Assembly (NCBI GenBank): GCA_033297205.1
Contig: MU859192.1
Coordinates: 34,656-98,655 of the forward strand
Direction of reading: 5' to 3'
DNA: 64,000 nucleotides
DNA from: Pseudoneurospora amorphoporcata
Taxonomy: Eukaryota > Ascomycota > Sordariomycetes > Sordariales > Sordariaceae
Numbering within the stretch: the first letter of the stretch is position 1; each line of letters starts with the position of its first letter. This document shows positions 46,889 to 58,000 of the stretch, piece by piece. The translations under genes were made by a program, and so were the position numbers. A model generated the notes under the pieces. That model made no database searches. It was not told where the DNA came from and saw nothing but the letters and a program-made list of their open reading frames with translations.

Positions 46889-48096
46889 ATGTCAGCCGGC
46901 TCTTCACCAAAGTTGTCACCAGACAGCGGGTCCGACCTGACAGCGGACGAGGTTGATCAAGACGTACATATGAGGATCCTGAGATATATGCTTTCCAGCC
47001 TCCAAGACCACTTCGGGTCAGAAACCTCGAAACATCGAACCCCAAGATTCGGCCTGTATGACCGTTATGATGAAGACGATCATTTTTGCCCTGATTTTCG
47101 GCTTCTGTTTTGCGACTGCAACCCCAGGCAAGATAACCGGAATGGATATCAATGGCAATGGCGGCTATTTGACATCCGGATCACCCCCGAGGTGTAAGTG
47201 CTCTCAAATAGCAAGACCTTTTTCTCCTAAGTTTACGCTGACGACGAGACAGGGCTTCTCGTTTTTTGGAGCTGGAACCGCGCCTCTCCGCCGACACAAG
47301 TGGCCCTGAATGTTTCTCCCGTCTTCCAATTCAGGCTGACAAGAAACTGAGTCGCCAATTCGTGTTGGGAGAACTTCGAAGTCTACTCGCCAATGCGAAG
47401 CAAGAGGTGATTCCTGAGGCCCATATCGGAACGAGAACCCTTCGAGATATCCTCCAGCGGAGTTTCACTAAAGACACAAATTACTCTGTGGAGTTTGCCC
47501 TTCATCTCTCGTGGGTCCTTGGGAAAAGCCTTGGAAGGTTTTTGGATTCGTGTCTGGCCCCAAGGCCGTGGACAGAAGACACCATTGAATTCCTGTTCCA
47601 GCGTGAAAGCATCGAAATTATCTACGTGGACCCCGTAGTGTCGGTGCCCGCAGATCCAGAACCTTTGGAAGACGATAATTTAGCCCCGACCTCTGGGCTC
47701 GGGGCACAGTTTGTCGAGGACTTAAAATTTCCTAAAATCAAAGCGCTCGGGGTATTGCTTCTGCAGATATGGCTTCGAATGCCCATGGCCCAGTTAAGCA
47801 GTCGGCACCCCGGATTTTTTGAGAATGGCGCGGTGACTAGGATGGGACAGTTGAATCTCGGCCACTCCCTGGACACCGGCATTCTTGGACACCTCCCCGC
47901 AGAACTGCGGCCCATATGCAGAATCATTGAAACATGCTTTGATGATGAGGTGCCGTGGGACCAGTATGAGATTTTGAGTTCCGACTCATTGGCCCGGAAC
48001 AATCAGATTTTCAAGCGAATTTGGATACCATTGGACGACATGCTCGACGCTCAGAAGGCCAGACAAGCTGGGGAAGGAAATGAAGAAGAAGGTTGA
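46889..48096 (+). CDS. DUF7580-type protein
   Basis: Two exons, 46889-47193 and 47253-48096, give 382 residues; the intron has a GTAAGT donor, CTGAC branch and GACAG acceptor. The segment FPKIKALGVLLLQIW at about 261-275 resembles the C-terminal block of fungal DUF7580 proteins, where a (L)GxLLLxLW stretch looks like a degenerate kinase C-lobe. The N-terminal 100 residues are acidic and lack any domain I can name. No signal peptide or membrane span is present. The start follows AGCAAA and is the first good ATG, though an upstream exon cannot be excluded. DUF7580 regions occur in many fungal proteins of self/non-self and defence-like architecture, often joined to effector domains; none is joined here. 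The gasdermin-like gene lies 1.3 kb downstream on the same strand. Function is unknown. Confidence 0.6.
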
Positions 48097-49391
48097 GAAA
48101 CTTCCGTACTAGATTCGAGATAGACATCTCAAGTCGTCCGACAGCACGGGTCTGAACACTGATTGATCCTGGGGAACCCCTGAAGGGAACTTCACCGCGG
48201 TATTCTGCTTGGGTGTTCAAGCATTACAGCGCATGTACTGTAGCGAAAGAAATATCAAACATTCATTTTCACGTTGCAGCTTTCTCCACTTGGTACTCAT
48301 GATCGCCATCAGAGTTTGACGACAATGCCATGAGCCGTACGTTGATACACAATCGGGGACTTGGCTGGTCATCAACCTTAACAGGGTTGCTGGTGGAAAG
48401 GCGGTACTCTAGATTTTATGCAACACTATCACCAATTGTTTCGCCTAGTACAGGACCTCAGCATCGGCCAACTTCAGAGCTGGGCGTGGTTCGGTATTGA
48501 CCAATAGGTATCTATGCCGGCCATGAGGTCCATCGCAATGCAAGATAGCCCAGCCAGCCCCAGGAGGACTGACTACAGACTGACTCCGTTGCCAAATCCC
48601 TGTGTGTCTAAATAACGCCATCAGGTCAATTGTCAATTCTGTACAACGAATCTTATACAGTTCAGAGGACTGGAAAAGCTTCGAAGTGATAAGGTATGTA
48701 CAATATAAGACTGGTTTGTTTGTTAGTTTGGTTCTTCGAACATGGGTCGAACAGGGGAGAAATTGAGGTCTCATTGGCCTTCTTCTAGCTTTCGTTTGAA
48801 AGTACTGATATTGTGACTAGGGTATAAAACGCTATAGAAGCCTTTTATGCCTCTCTCCGGCCCTTTAGAATAGGAAGATATGAGAAGGTAGTTTCCTACA
48901 GCACCCATCCGCTCGAAGCCCGAATACTTTTTCACTCTCAGTAGCTCGAAAAGTAGAACTGGGCGTTTTTTGTACCAAACTAACAAACATACCAGGGCTA
49001 GATTGTAGCTGGTGGGTGAGGAGGTGACATAGAAAGGACGGGGAAGAGAGGCGAACGGGTGGTGGATGTAACGCTGGTACCGAGAGTTTGGATACCCCCA
49101 ATCGGCGATGTTCCCCCTGGCGGCTATTACCCCTGAAACTTCAACACCATTGGCTTCAAGATCTCCGCTACAGGCGCGCCTATTTTTAGGAGGCTCCTGG
49201 GCGGCCGGCCAGCAACTAGGGTGAGTTTCAGGATGATGGCGATCATGCTCATGATGTTATTGTTCAGTCGGTATGTGTATATGTCCAACGTCCAGCCCAT
49301 AGCTTATGCTAAGTTTCTATCTGCCATCTCTCATCATCACCGTCACTGTCAGAATTACTATTGGCTTCATCACATATTGTTCATACCCAAC
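48097..49391. other. Intergenic region upstream of the gasdermin-like gene
   Basis: No gene is supported. It contains an inverted repeat pair (48711-48732 and 48974-48995). The stretch from about 49220 to 49391 is open in the frame of the downstream gene but hydrophobic/His-rich and leader-like. Confidence 0.5.
48711..48995. repeat. Inverted repeat pair bounding about 285 bp
   Basis: CTGGTTTGTTTGTTAGTTTG at 48711 and its complement ending CCAG at 48995 match over 22 bp with one mismatch. Similarity does not extend inward or outward. The enclosed segment has no coding capacity. It may be a short non-autonomous element or chance AT-rich pairing. Confidence 0.5.
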
Positions 49392-50397
49392 ATGGAAAAA
49401 TGCTGGTTCACCGTCCGAGACACTCACTTTCCACCCCCTTCCCTCGAAAGCATGCGCTCCGGCCACCCTTCCTCCCCCGGCCCTTCATTAGGCCATCTCA
49501 TCCCCTCCCTCAACCACTTGGACCAAATCATCAACGCCGATGGCTTCGAGCCCTTCCCACCCGGCGGTCCCATGGAAATCTGGGGTCCCACCCTGATAGA
49601 AGACTTTACGTGGGACCAATCCCTCACGCACAAATCCACATTCAAGATCAAAGCCAGCGCCCCGCTAGCCGGGACCGTCATCCCCGGTGCGGAATTAGGG
49701 GTGGGCGTAGGAGCAGCGTTTAGTAAAAGCGTGGCTAATTACTGGGAGTTTGATCGGTTGGAGAGATACCTTGTGCAGCCGACGAGGAGTTATGTGCAGA
49801 GGTGTATCGAGAGGGATGATGTGCAGCAGTGGATTAAGCGGAATAAGAGATTGGGTGGAAGATGGGAGGTGTACATGGTTACGGGCATCATTGTGGCTAG
49901 GGGGGGAGGGAGGAAGAGGAAGGAAGTGACGAGCGAGAAGGGCGTTTTTGCGGAGGTTACCGTGTAAGTTCAATTCAGTTCTGAAGCTCATCCGAAAGTC
50001 CTGCGGGACTCGGAGTGCTCGGCTGCCCCTGAGTCCTGCGCATCTTGATAATGAGTGCTTTTCTGGGAAGGACGCACTTGCATGCACTGGCTGCAACTGG
50101 GCGATGCTTGCCTGGCAGGTCTGGGAAGCAACACATCATATGCATGCAGTTAATGGAGGCGATGCGCTAACGAGAATGCTTTTTGAGAATAAAAGGGAAG
50201 TACCGCTTATTGTAGAGAGTGGACCGGAGGTTAAAAGGGAGAGAACGAGGCAGATGACGTGGGGTGGGAGCCAGACGAATGACTTTGTTTGGGCTGTGAG
50301 GTTGGCTAAGATCACCAAGAACGGGTTGAAGTCGGACTGGAAGATGGAGACGGTGGTTAAGAAGACTTCGTTTCGTGGGCAAAAGGCGATATTTTGA
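49392..50397 (+). CDS. rcd-1: Gasdermin-like cell-death protein (RCD-1 family)
   Basis: Two exons, 49392-49963 and 50196-50397, give 257 residues. The start MEKCWFTVRDTHF follows CCCAAC; the open frame extends upstream but reads like leader. The N-terminal half contains LIPSLNHLDQIIN then WGPTLIEDFTW, then a Gly/Ala-rich turn (GVGVGAAF), and the C-terminal exon contains DFVWAVRLAKI. I associate this pattern with fungal gasdermin-like proteins of the RCD-1 type, which lack the long inhibitory C-terminal domain of animal gasdermins. Known role in Neurospora: incompatible RCD-1 variants meeting after cell fusion permeabilise the plasma membrane and kill the fusion cell (germling-regulated death). 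The intron is 232 nt, with a GTAAGT donor, GCTAAC branch and AAAG acceptor chosen by phase. Identification is from memory of the family, not alignment. Confidence 0.72.
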
Positions 50398-51329
50398 GAG
50401 GTTGATCGATGATGGGAGGCCGCGGCATCTTCGCTTGTACCTTGTGTTGGTGATGTGGGATTTGGGGGTTTACCGTACCTGTACGAATGATTTTGGAAAG
50501 AAATTTCAAGTTGTCATCATAGTTTGCCTCTATGCTGCATATCCAGTGCGCAGTGGGCAGTGTACCGCCTCTGGGAGGACTGGAGCTGGCTGTTATGGTA
50601 GTCACGACCAAGATGTCGGCCCGACAGGCCCTTAATAAGTGGAACTTTCCGTGGTGTATCTACCTACCTCGGGTATCGTAACATCTCGAGAGAATGTGAG
50701 GTATGCATAGGCAAGAGGAAGTGAAGGACGGACAGTTGCAATATCCTGCTCTATGCGAAGAAGATCCCGATTGCCGCCGCCTGACACTCGTCAATGTACC
50801 AACTTCTCGGCTAAGTCTGTGCCCCGACTCCCATCCGTTCTCCGTTACCAATTTTCTATATAACTCTGCTTTGCTCTATCAGATTTCTTCCACGGGTCTC
50901 GTATGCTCTTTCAGGCTTTCCTTTCAACCTCCGTACACTCGCTCAATTTGTTGGCCACGACTGTTGGAGTGTTGGTGATGCATCAGCTCCTCCGCGACTG
51001 TACTTTCCAGAGTGTTCAAAGACGACAGTCGCGGCGGCGTCATCATTAAACACTTGCTTCCAACTTGCTCCAAACACTGGCCGAAAGTCGCTCCTTTTCA
51101 TTTTTTTTCCTATTTTCTTTCCCCACTAGACCGTCGCCAGGATCTCGTACAGTCGTCTGCGTTTTGGTAATTCCTTGGATACTGCAGAGTGCATCAACTA
51201 GGGGGAGCCTAAGACACCAATAAGAGCCTCCCCTGCGGCACGTTTGAAACTCTATTCTTTTAGTCATTTCTTCTTATCTTTCCCATCAACAAACATTGCG
51301 ATATTGGGATCATCAACGTCACATTCAAT
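50398..51329. other. Intergenic between gasdermin-like and J-domain genes
   Basis: No gene is recognised. From about 51050 the plus strand is pyrimidine-rich, consistent with the leader of the J-domain gene at 51330. Confidence 0.5.
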
Positions 51330-52665
51330 ATGGTATCTTCCACCTCCCAACAACCTAAAAAGCCTCCGGGTCTACAGTGTTACGCCACACTCGGTGTCAG
51401 TCCGTACGCAGACACAAAAGCCCTCACGTCGGCGTATCACCGTCTCGCTCTCCTGCATCACCCTGACAAGAACAACAACTCACTGGAATCAAACGCAAAG
51501 TTCCAGCAAGTATGTTTTTCTCCAGCGTATTTTACTTTGGATGCCGTCACTGAAATAAGATTGTACGCAGGTCCGCGAAATCTTCGAATATCTGAGCAAT
51601 CACGCCTGTCGAGAAGATTATGACCGATTAGTCGCGGGGGCTCACGCTGGTTCCCGTCGAGAACTTGATGAGTCCTACAAGATACTGCACGAAATAAGGC
51701 AGAAGATAGGCCAGTCAGAGATGCACCTGAATCCGGGGCCAAACGCTACCTGGCACAACGAAACGACGGCATTTTACATGCACAAAGAGTCGGAAGCATT
51801 GGACTTGATCAAACTAAAATCACAACAACTGCTCGCTTTGGATCGCGAGGTCAGACAAATCCCAGCCGAGCCCGAGAAGACGCAGCCTATGAACTACTCT
51901 GTTGCCGGCGCCAGCTTTCACGACATGCACGCCCAATACCACGAGCAGAAGATTAAATTTTTGAAGCAACAAGTCGCCATTCAACAACAGCAACTTGAAT
52001 CTTTGCGGCAACACGTCACCAGTCAAAAACAGCAGCTTGACATAAAAGAGGCAGACATTGAGAAGCTAAGGACACAGGAACAAGATGCAAGGGAAGTAGC
52101 GTTTGAATTTTGCCGCGAAAGAGATGATCAGATAAACCTTGTACGGGAAAAGACGATGGAAGTGGACTCCCTCAAGGAGCAGATCAGTATAAGAGATGTT
52201 GAAGAAAAAGAGCGCTCGAGTGTACTTCGGGAAGAGAAAGACCAGCTGCGAGTGTTGAACAGAAGGTTGCTGCGGGATATCAATGCCTTGGAATTGGAGC
52301 GGGACCAGCAACAGACAGAAATCAACAGGTTGAAGGAAAAGGAGGCAAGACTGGAAGTGGAGAGGGACACCATGAGGAACATCCAGAAGGTCCGCGAGGA
52401 CCTGCAACAGCCACAGAGACAAACTCCCCGAAAGAGAAGCCACAGATTCAGGTCGCCGGAGGAACCAGACGAAAGCACTAGATTGAAACAAGGCGACAGG
52501 GGCAGTACGACGAAGCGGCCACGCGCTGACGACTCGTTCACACCGTCATTTTACATCCCCAGTAGTATAGTACCCAGTGAAGGTCAGGGTTCGGTGGATA
52601 ATGGAAGTTCCGCTACCGAGCCGGCTGCAATCGTCCGCAAGGGAACAAGCCCCGGACCCAGATAG
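51330..52665 (+). CDS. J-domain protein with coiled coil and basic tail
   Basis: Two exons, 51330-51509 and 51571-52665, give 424 residues; the intron has a GTATGT donor and GCAG acceptor, phase 0. Residues about 16-85 form a J domain: CYATLGVSPYAD, helix 2, HPD at 44-46 in HHPDKN, and helix 3 before EDYDRL. Residues about 160-340 are coiled coil rich in Gln, Glu, Lys and Arg. The tail carries basic clusters (PRKRSHR, TKRPRAD) that could serve as nuclear signals. Known J-domain role: stimulating Hsp70 ATPase and delivering clients; with an intact HPD this one could do so. Its client is unknown. A related gene with a damaged J domain lies 1.6 kb downstream in the same orientation. No zinc or C-terminal DnaJ domain is present, so it is a class III J protein. 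Confidence 0.82.
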
Positions 52666-54249
52666 AATCGGTGGTGGGAGAGATGCGAAGAGCGGCGGAC
52701 GGAGCTGTTGATGAGATCAATGGTTAATGTCACGCGAGATGGTAGATACCGTAGTTTGGGGAGGTTGTGATTTTGGGTAGGACTATGGGAGCTTGTATCA
52801 AGACGGTAGATACGCTAGACATGCTTCAATAACATATCAGAGCTTCACTCTTTGTCTTTATTCTTGCTTCTCTCCGTTTCCCTCTCCCATTGGACATTCC
52901 TTGATTCATACAACCAAACTGATGCAGAATTGGTGCCATATTCACCAGCGGTGCCCATGCATTGTGTTGACCAGTCTACAAGTAGTACATCGGTGACTTG
53001 CGACGATCCTACCGTGGTAGGTAGTGGTGGCCAAAAAGGTGCACGCCAACACGGACGAGGTGTGTAGGTGTATGGTATATAAGTGAAAGCGTTGGTGGTC
53101 TAACTCGTGGCCCGTTAGTTTAACAGGGAGAGACCGTGGAGGTCGGGTGATGAATAACATAGCTTGGCGGCGCTGGCAAATGGAAACACAAATCCTCATT
53201 AGAACTAGTTTGGTTCAGGCTCGATTCCTGTACGGGCCACTTTTTCATTCACTTTGCTATTTCTCCGAGCCCTAAAATCTCTTGGACAGATATCTCATCC
53301 GAGCGAAATTGGTCGTCTGTCTGTTTGTTTGTTGGCTTGAATCTCCCTCCGGTACAACTGTGAAACGCTCCTTCCTTCGAACCCAAGCCTCACTTCCCTC
53401 CACTTCCCTTCGCTTCCCTCGCCCCCGCGGCTGGCTTTGATGGTTGAATACAACGACCGCAATACAGGGGATAAAGGGGCAGGCACAGCTAGATTAGAGT
53501 TTTGCTTCACAATCCAAGTCCTCTTGGACATCGATCGCCCTTGCCTTCTGCCCTGTCATCCGCATCACCTTCTCTGCTTGCTCCTTAAGGACCTTCCCAT
53601 TCAGTCTGCTACTCAGTTACCTCGCCTACGCCGGACTCCCTTATGCCTATCAGAATTCGACAGAAAGGGCGGGTGTCAACTTGCTTGATTCCTGGGAAGG
53701 GGAGTGCCGCGATGAGAATAAGTTTTCCGTTGGACCGTGACAACCTAAGTCCGTGACATCTGAATAACACGCGCAATGCTCTTGAGTATGGTGGATGATC
53801 GACTGCACAATAATGTCTTCTCCATGGCGGCTGGCCCAGTTGTTGCCTTTAAATCCTTTGGTTTCCTCTTTCCCTATTTCGACGGAAGCTGATCACGACA
53901 GAGCATTCATTACCATCAATAGAAGTCACGACGCCCTAATGATGTTCGTTAAAAGGAAGCCATGGGAGCGTTCCCCGATGTTTTCGTTTCTTCCTCCTCT
54001 CTTCCAACAACTTTTATCATCATTCTTTTTTGTCAGTCCTCAGACTCAGACTCAGCCCAGTCCCAATCAAACCTCCTCCTTCGGACGCTCCAAGCGACAA
54101 CATCCATATTATCCGTCCACTGACGCCTCCGTCTTTTGTGCTTTGGATAGCAAGGTATCCCGGCATTTTTATCCTTACACCGTTGCCGTTGGTCGGCGAG
54201 CGAACACCCACAGCGGAATTCCACCCACCAAAGACAGTTTTTGCTCAAA
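52666..54249. other. Intergenic between J-domain paralogues, with tRNA-like gene
   Basis: This holds a tRNA-like gene at 53109-53239. Frame 53795-54249 is open into the next gene but reads as leader, with runs of Ser, Pro and Leu. No other gene is seen. Confidence 0.5.
53109..53239 (+). tRNA. tRNA-like gene, probably intron-containing, isotype unclear
   Basis: The 5' end GGCCCGT and 3' end ACGGGCC form a perfect 7-bp acceptor stem with A as discriminator base. The A box reads TAGTTTAACAGG with a GTTT/AGAC D stem, and the B box GGCTCGATTCC lies in a T arm. A run of five T, an RNA polymerase III terminator, follows at once (53241-53245). At 131 nt it is about 55 nt too long for a plain tRNA, so an intron or an inserted variable region must be present. 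I could not fold the anticodon arm by hand, so the isotype is not given; a decayed tRNA is possible. Confidence 0.55.
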
Positions 54250-55087
54250 ATGTTCGACTGCTACTCAACGCTCGGGGTCAGCCCGTATGCGGATGCGAAG
54301 ACCATCAAGGAAGCCTACGATAAGCTGGTCAACGCACATCGTGAGTTGGGTGACAACAGCGCGGAAGCATCGACAGGCCTTGAGAAGGTATGGCACGGCT
54401 TGCTTTGGCGATGCAGAGCCTTCGCTAACCTATGATATCCGACAGCTTGAGCACGCATATGAGCTCTTGTTTGCTACTACCCGTCGCAGGGAGTACGATT
54501 TGAGTGTCGAGCAGGAGTATCTCCGGGCGCAGGCACATTTCATTGAGCTCCAAAAAGACCTGTACGAACGATGGACCTCCCGACCTCACGATCCAAAGCT
54601 TTTGGAGAACCACGCAACCTTGACTCGACTCGCTCAAACTATGGCGGGCTTAGTGCGGGAGCTCAAAACCGTCCCGGACGAGGGCGCCGACTGGGAGGAA
54701 CGTGAGCAAGAACTCGAGGAAGAGATCGGGGATCTGCGCAAAAGGGTTCAAAACCTCCAGAGTCTTGCGACGTACAACGCCAATCGGATTCACAGTCTGG
54801 GGAGCGAGCTTGAGCAGGAGAGAAAAAAGGCGCGTGATGCTGAGGCGGCTCGCGAAAAGAGCTTGGCCGAGAGTGTTCGCTCCGGGATCCTTCGCCACAA
54901 GCACACAACCTACATTCGTGTTGATCGGCTGCGAAAGGCGCTCGGCACTTTGGACAACGAGCTCCAGTCATTCCGCGAATTCACGTCTTTGGGTCCGAAC
55001 GGTTCCCACGGCGATGAATCTACCATTATCGAGGTAAGGCATGCCCACGCCGCAGAGTGCAGGAAAGTGATTCGGGACGATCAATAA
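54250..55087 (+). CDS. J-like domain paralogue without HPD motif
   Basis: Two exons, 54250-54387 and 54446-55087, give 259 residues. The start MFDCYSTLGVSPYADAK shares YxTLGVSPYAD with the upstream J-domain gene. At the HPD position it has HRE (30-32) in NAHRELGDN, so Hsp70 stimulation is unlikely. Helix 4-like sequence YELLFATTRRREYDL follows, then coiled coil with two Glu/Arg-rich segments to about 210. An alternative 3' end exists: a GTAAGG donor at 55034, GGCTAAC branch and TACAG acceptor at 55134 would replace the last 18 residues by a short tail ending at 55194 (about 261 residues). The gene looks like a diverged duplicate. Function is unknown; a scaffold or dominant-negative role is only a guess. 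Confidence 0.7.
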
Positions 55088-58000
55088 ATGCGGGTTTTGG
55101 CGAGTGTTAAGGCTAACCTTTGTCAAGACTACAGAAGGAAGCAAAACCGGGCCGACCAGTTCTGATGGTGATGATAGTGATAAAACAAAGGTAGAGGATG
55201 AGTGAGGACTCTGAGGGAATGTCACTGGTCTGAGCTGCTCGACGAGGCGTTGCACTCCGTCTCTGAGTTGTGCAGCTTGGGCAAGAGACGACAATGGGTG
55301 ATTTGTGTTGGGCCATGATCTCCGACGTGCCAGGTATCTCGTTCAGGGGCAAAGTAAACAAAGTTGGGTGAGACATGGCTTATGTTAGCAGGGAGAAACA
55401 ACCTTTTTGTTCGCTCTTTGGATTTATTTCTTTCAAGTACCTTTAGGTAGAAGTTGTATAGCGGAAAGCCGACCAGCGGTTTACCGAGCAGTTTTTCCTT
55501 GGTCGTGCCTGAAGAGTGAAGACCGCAATGCATGACCCAAGAACGCAAACGGTTGGTTGCTCTTTTGAACTTGGATCGGTTTGGTTCTGTTGAGGCGTAA
55601 GAAGCGGATCGATCATTACCCTTGTGATATCCAAACTGTCGCTGTTGCCTTTTGTCCCAATAAGCATCGGAAGACGGCGACGGGGCCTAAGACCGGGAGC
55701 GGATGCCGGGATGCCCGCCATGGTGTCGGAGAGATTTGAACAAGGAAAGGAACAAGGGAAAGCACAGGATCTGAACGGAAGAGGAGAGAGTCTGAGTCAT
55801 GTAGTTTTTTCGCACGTAAGAAGGAAAAGAAAACGCCCGGTGCGTGAAGATATGAAACTTGGCCAATGGATTTGTGTTGTTTGGCTGGTGGCTCAGGCTT
55901 GGTGTTGAGGCGAGAAGATTCCCTTGGGCCTGTCTGTGATTCTGCGGGTCGACGGTGCGGATGCGGATGCGGTACGTTGCGACGCTGAAGCGCGGCGGGT
56001 CGACGGCAACCAGCATCTGCTCACACGCGCGTCACGAAAACCGATCAAGCCACCATCTCAGTTCGTCTTTGCTTTTCTCTCTATTCGATGAGAGGAAGAC
56101 AAATCTTTGGATTCGAGGAACGATCAGATCTGATGAACACCAGTTCACCGTTACCGCCCGAGACCGGGTGTCTGGCGCAGTTCCTACCTAGCAGGCCAAT
56201 CGCGGTAGGTCATGCCAACCATCTATATCACTAATAGGTGATCTGAGACTTCCGGTTGTGAATTTAATGCCACGGTGGGCCGCTGTGATGATTGACTTTT
56301 GACTTGGAAGTGCTGAATTCAGAGGCTCCAGTGGTCTTTTTTTAGTGAGCTCTAGTTAACTCCTGTACCTATCGCCCAGAACCACTTGACCAAACCAATA
56401 ATTCACCTTCTGGACCTTGAATGAATCGAAACTGACGGAAGCTAGAGGGGGGCTTGGGAACCCCAATTGCGGGTTTTGCGGCTCGGCGGCTTCGTGGCTC
56501 AGATGAGACCCTATGAGACCTGGGTCAGGGGGGGCATGGGGATATGGGGGCCAAGACTATCACTAAGTCAAAGCCTCAAACCCCCAAACCCTCAAGCCTC
56601 GAAAGATGTGGAATGATGCGGTGAGAGCAATCTAAGGCGATGTCCCTGTGCCGCCTATGTGATCAGCGATATCACTGGTTAACGACTGTTTTTACTCACT
56701 AGAGTGGCCTAAGTGGCTGATAGTGGCTTTTGCCAAATAAGTGTGCATTTGGGACTGTGTAGCTACCTAGGGATATCTGAGCAGCAAACTTCCACTTATG
56801 GTTTTGGTGGTTGGTCAAAGAAGTCGTCACCGACCAAAATCACTACCAGACTTTCCATGCTCGCAGCTCGGCATACGGCGCGCCGGTCCCGACGAGAGCG
56901 AGTGGAACTAGACTGGGTTTGATGATATTTCGACAGTGAGAACCAGTGGCCGGCGCAAGAAGGTGAGCAGGGACGTAAGAAGTTGTTGACGCGCACCGGA
57001 TTGGACCACCTGGTTACCGGACTAAATCGCGGTGAGCAAGTGCTTGGAAAGTTCAGGATTCAGCCTCAGCATATCTTCCTGTCACCAACCGATACCACAG
57101 TCAAAGTCAGTCTCATCCGACGAGTGATGAGATCAACGCCGCAGATGCCTTGCGTTGCTGACCCCAGTTCTCAGTTCCCAGATGATCTGTCCCAAAGCCG
57201 AAAGCAAGAACCGACCCGAACCAAGAGGCAAGATACGATTTAAGATTTTTCGATTTTCCGTGCTGTGCCATCCAATACGATGCGTCTTGCCGGCGGCCAG
57301 GGACTTCGGGGCAGGGCAGTGCGAGATCGGGATCATGTTGTGAACAAGATACAGGAGGCTGGCTACATGACCGGGGACCCAAACAACAAAGATCACAGAT
57401 CATGCCTCTTCCCGTTCATGTTCGTTCCAGTTGCCTTCCTTTGCCTCGCCACAGAGTGCGGCAGAGATTGTGATCATGAGATCCAGCTATTGCCCCGGAT
57501 GGATTCCGAGTTGGACACCATCTTGCCGAGTTGCACTTATAACCCAGCGAAGGGATATCTGGCAAACGACTTGTTCGCTACTCGTATGCTCCCTTGGAGA
57601 AATCCAAAAAACCGAGAAAGGTAAAAAAAGAGGTTGTCAGCCGCACCGTCATTTACACTTTTTCTTTTCCCCTGTATCTGTTTGGACCCCTGTTTCTGTC
57701 CAATGAGCCCAGTGGCTACGAATGGCAAAGGGGGAGGAGGCGTTTACCACAGCACAACCGCTGCACCAAATCACTCTTGCGTCTTGCAGCCTCCACGGTG
57801 TGAAGAGGGACCTGTATACACACCGTGAGACCGGCAAGCTACAGGTCAGATGAGAGGAAGACAGGGTAGACGGAGATGGATCGCCGTTTGCAGGTGTATC
57901 GAAGATAGGAGACACTGCGGCTTCGAGACTCGACATGTAGGCTACGACAGGGGGCGCAACGAGGTAAGTCACTAGTTCTGGGTCAGATCCAGACGGTCGG

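Noticed and set aside
49221..49391. Upstream in-frame extension of the gasdermin-like gene
   Set aside because: Met-, His- and Tyr-rich sequence unlike the family; the ATG at 49392 has better context and gives the expected length.
53795..54249. Upstream in-frame extension of the HPD-less J-like gene
   Set aside because: Ser/Pro/Leu leader-like composition; the ATG at 54250 aligns with the start of the J-like domain in the paralogue.
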